From NCBI RefSeq assembly GCF_039537875.1, contig NZ_BAABBI010000002.1, positions 397,873 to 461,872 of the forward strand: a DNA stretch of 64,000 bases, read 5' to 3'. A program made the translations under genes and the position numbers. Position 1 is the first letter of the stretch; every line of letters starts with the position of its first letter. The DNA is from Corallibacter vietnamensis (GTDB taxonomy: Bacteria; Bacteroidota; Bacteroidia; Flavobacteriales; Flavobacteriaceae). The notes under the pieces were generated by a model that saw nothing but the letters and a program-made list of their open reading frames with translations, made no database searches and had not been told where the DNA came from. This document shows, one piece after another, positions 62,670 to 64,000 of the stretch.

Positions 62670-63182
62670 ATGAACCGCAAGTCTATCAAAATATTAATTT
62701 GGATCTTCTCAATTTCGAGTATAATCTTCTTGTTTTACTTAGGCGGATGGATTTTAGCACCAGGCAGCTATCCAAGAGCGGAGACTTATGAAATTAATTT
62801 GCCAGAAGACTCTCTAATTCAAATCATTAATCAAATAAAACTCGAAAATCCAGAGCTATCATTGTCCAAAAAAGTAAAAACACCAAATAGCGGAAATTTT
62901 TCACTTTTAGACGGTCGAAAAGATGAAAATGGATATTGGTATTCTATATATTTCTACTACGAAAACAAAAATCAAATAATTCATACTTGGACAAGACCAA
63001 AAAATGAAAATTCGACAACGTTTGCTTTTGTTGGAATAAATAATGGATTAACACTTGGGAATTGGAAAACGGTAAATGAAAGTTTTTGGTGGTGGAAAAA
63101 CAAACCCGAAATAGAAGAATTTGAAGCTCGAATTTTTAGACTGATTAATGAGAAAATAAAAACTAAACACAACAAAGGCTAA
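62670..63182 (+). CDS. Cassette 8 protein: single-pass membrane protein, unidentified
   Basis: 170 residues from ATG at 62670. One N-terminal membrane helix (ILIWIFSISSIIFLFYLGGWIL), then an extracytoplasmic domain ending EARIFRLINEKIKTKHNKG. The final HNKG and stop are encoded by the end core and the first bases of the attC-like site. No family recognised; the layout fits a small periplasmic anchored protein. Confidence 0.65.
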   Translation: MNRKSIKILIWIFSISSIIFLFYLGGWILAPGSYPRAETYEINLPEDSLIQIINQIKLENPELSLSKKVKTPNSGNFSLLDGRKDENGYWYSIYFYYENKNQIIHTWTRPKNENSTTFAFVGINNGLTLGNWKTVNESFWWWKNKPEIEEFEARIFRLINEKIKTKHNKG

Positions 63183-63361
63183 ATGTAATGCGGGTTTTAG
63201 TCATAAATCAAAGATTCTACCTCTCCCACCGCCAAATCACCGATTTGACGGTTTTGTTTATTAAATTTAAACCACAAATTCGCTGCTTTGGCTCGTTTCG
63301 TGCTGATTGAAAACTTCACAATTTTCAATCCCACACTACACTTAGCCGCAGCGTTAGCCAC
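63164..63361 (+). other. attC-like site between cassettes 8 and 9
   Basis: End core TAAACACAAC (63164-63173), 3-nt spacer AAA, arm GGCTAAATGTAATGCGGG (63177-63194); distal arm CCCACACTACACTTAGCC (63330-63347), 5-nt spacer, start core GTTAGCCAC (63353-63361). The arms pair over 18 positions with only wobbles or single mismatches. The loop holds CCGCCAAATC/GATTTGACGG. Confidence 0.85.
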
Positions 63362-63368
63362 AAGCAGA

Positions 63369-63875
63369 ATGAACCAACTGAAAGCCAAAATAAAATACCT
63401 GAAATCATTTCTAAAATCGGAATGGAATTTTAATGATTATCCATTAGAAACGTGGAAAAATCCGAATGCGGAACAAAATGACTTGGAATATGGAGCAAAA
63501 TTTACGAATTGGTGGAGTTTAGTCGCTCACGGAGAAACGGAAAATGAAGCTGTTGAAAACCTAAAAAGACACCTTGCAGATTTTAAGAAAAATAACACAG
63601 ATGTTCCAAGACCTGGAGCGAATGTTCCAATAGAATATACAGAAAGTGACCGAATTGAAAAAAACGAACATATTGCAGTCGAATTTTTTGACAAAATAAT
63701 AGGAATTAATTTTTACGACTGTTTTATATCTGACTTGAGCTCTTTACACGATTTTGATTTAGCGGATGAACAAACTTTAGAAAAAATTGAATCGGAATTT
63801 GGAATAGTCCCAAAAGACAAAGACTATTTCTTATCCGACATTTTCGAACAAATAAATGAAAAAGCCAGTGGCTAA
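63369..63875 (+). CDS. Cassette 9 protein, unidentified
   Basis: 168 residues from ATG at 63369 (MNQLKAKIKYLKSFL); the frame opens earlier, inside the attC-like site, but that start is implausible. WWSLVAHGETENEAVENLKRHLADFK is reminiscent of HicB-like or RNase H-fold antitoxin segments (VAHGETxxEAxxNL), but no partner toxin is seen. Its TAA lies in the end core GTGGCTAAC. Core pair GTTAGCCAC / GTGGCTAAC, exact. Confidence 0.65.
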   Translation: MNQLKAKIKYLKSFLKSEWNFNDYPLETWKNPNAEQNDLEYGAKFTNWWSLVAHGETENEAVENLKRHLADFKKNNTDVPRPGANVPIEYTESDRIEKNEHIAVEFFDKIIGINFYDCFISDLSSLHDFDLADEQTLEKIESEFGIVPKDKDYFLSDIFEQINEKASG

Positions 63876-64000
63876 CAAAGTACTGTGGTAAAAAACAAGT
63901 AAAAATCTATTAATTTTTCGCTAAAGTACTTTTATAAGCATCATCATATATCAATCCTGATTTTGCTATTGCAAAAGCCTGTTTTAGTAACTTATTACAC
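63868..64000 (+). repeat. Copy 5 of the boundary repeat, cut by the window end
   Basis: GTGGCTAAC (63868-63876) then AAAGTACTGTGG; it matches the other copies to about 63963 (TTTTGCTA) and then differs. The array therefore probably continues beyond the window. Confidence 0.8.

Noticed and set aside
63288..63368. Upstream in-frame start of the cassette 9 gene
   Set aside because: Those 27 residues would be encoded by the attC-like arm; ATG at 63369 follows the core directly.
53758..64000. CRISPR-like reading of the boundary repeats
   Set aside because: The repeats are 95-300 bp, the spacing is 0.4-2 kb and the intervals hold genes, so it is not a CRISPR array. No cas genes are seen.

Overview
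The window is from a member of the Bacteroidota, most likely the family Flavobacteriaceae. The evidence is the low GC, promoters with a TAnnTTTG -7 box, several very short or absent leaders, DUF4412, DUF6660, DUF6952, HYC_CC_PP and DUF3703 proteins, and a CusA-CusB-CopA set typical of marine flavobacteria. I cannot name a species from the sequence alone.

Region 1 (1 to about 20.9 kb) is the right-hand part of an integrative element next to a tRNA-Ser(UGA) gene. Beside the tRNA sit a tyrosine recombinase of the Bacteroidota type, a small helix-turn-helix protein and a 494-residue protein with motifs of a family A polymerase palm. To their left is a metal-resistance block, all on the minus strand. 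It encodes a Cys-rich exported protein, a TonB-dependent receptor, a Fur-family repressor, a DUF3703 protein, a Zn/Cd-type P-ATPase, a HYC_CC_PP protein, the tripartite pump CusA/CusC/CusB, the copper ATPase CopA, a DUF305 membrane protein and an HMA-domain lipoprotein. Together these would take copper and zinc/cadmium from cytoplasm and periplasm out of the cell. The left end of the element is not visible.

Region 2 (about 21 to 53.6 kb) is ordinary chromosome: nitroreductase, DegT-type aminotransferase, RibBA with a degenerate second domain, LptF/G-type permease, LolA, FtsK, DgkA, a peroxide-defence group (Tpx, KatG, AhpC-like peroxiredoxin, thioredoxin, DUF6952), NhaC, a YadA-head surface protein, a PLP sulfur-amino-acid enzyme with an Lrp/AsnC regulator, Lpd, a sigma factor with a 59-residue companion, MscS, GGT, AcpH, GlmM, an LpxL-like acyltransferase, rhomboid, a TlpA-like thioredoxin and MnmE.

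Region 3 (53.76 kb to the window end) is the most interesting part. Immediately after mnmE there are nine consecutive units, all on the plus strand, each holding one to three genes and each followed by an imperfect inverted-repeat site. In seven units the first 9-10 bases (starting GTT) are the reverse complement of the last bases (ending AAC). That is how integron gene cassettes are bounded, because cassette excision joins the two ends within one attC site. Four boundary sites fold into attC-like hairpins with the same asymmetry: a 2-3 nt spacer on one arm and 5-6 nt on the other. Other boundaries carry a second, roughly 297-bp repeat family, partly disrupted by IS3-type relics. No integron integrase is visible, so this looks like an integrase-less cassette cluster, or part of a larger array that continues to the right, in a flavobacterium. 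Two cassettes are mini-operons with their own TetR regulator, operator palindromes and promoter.
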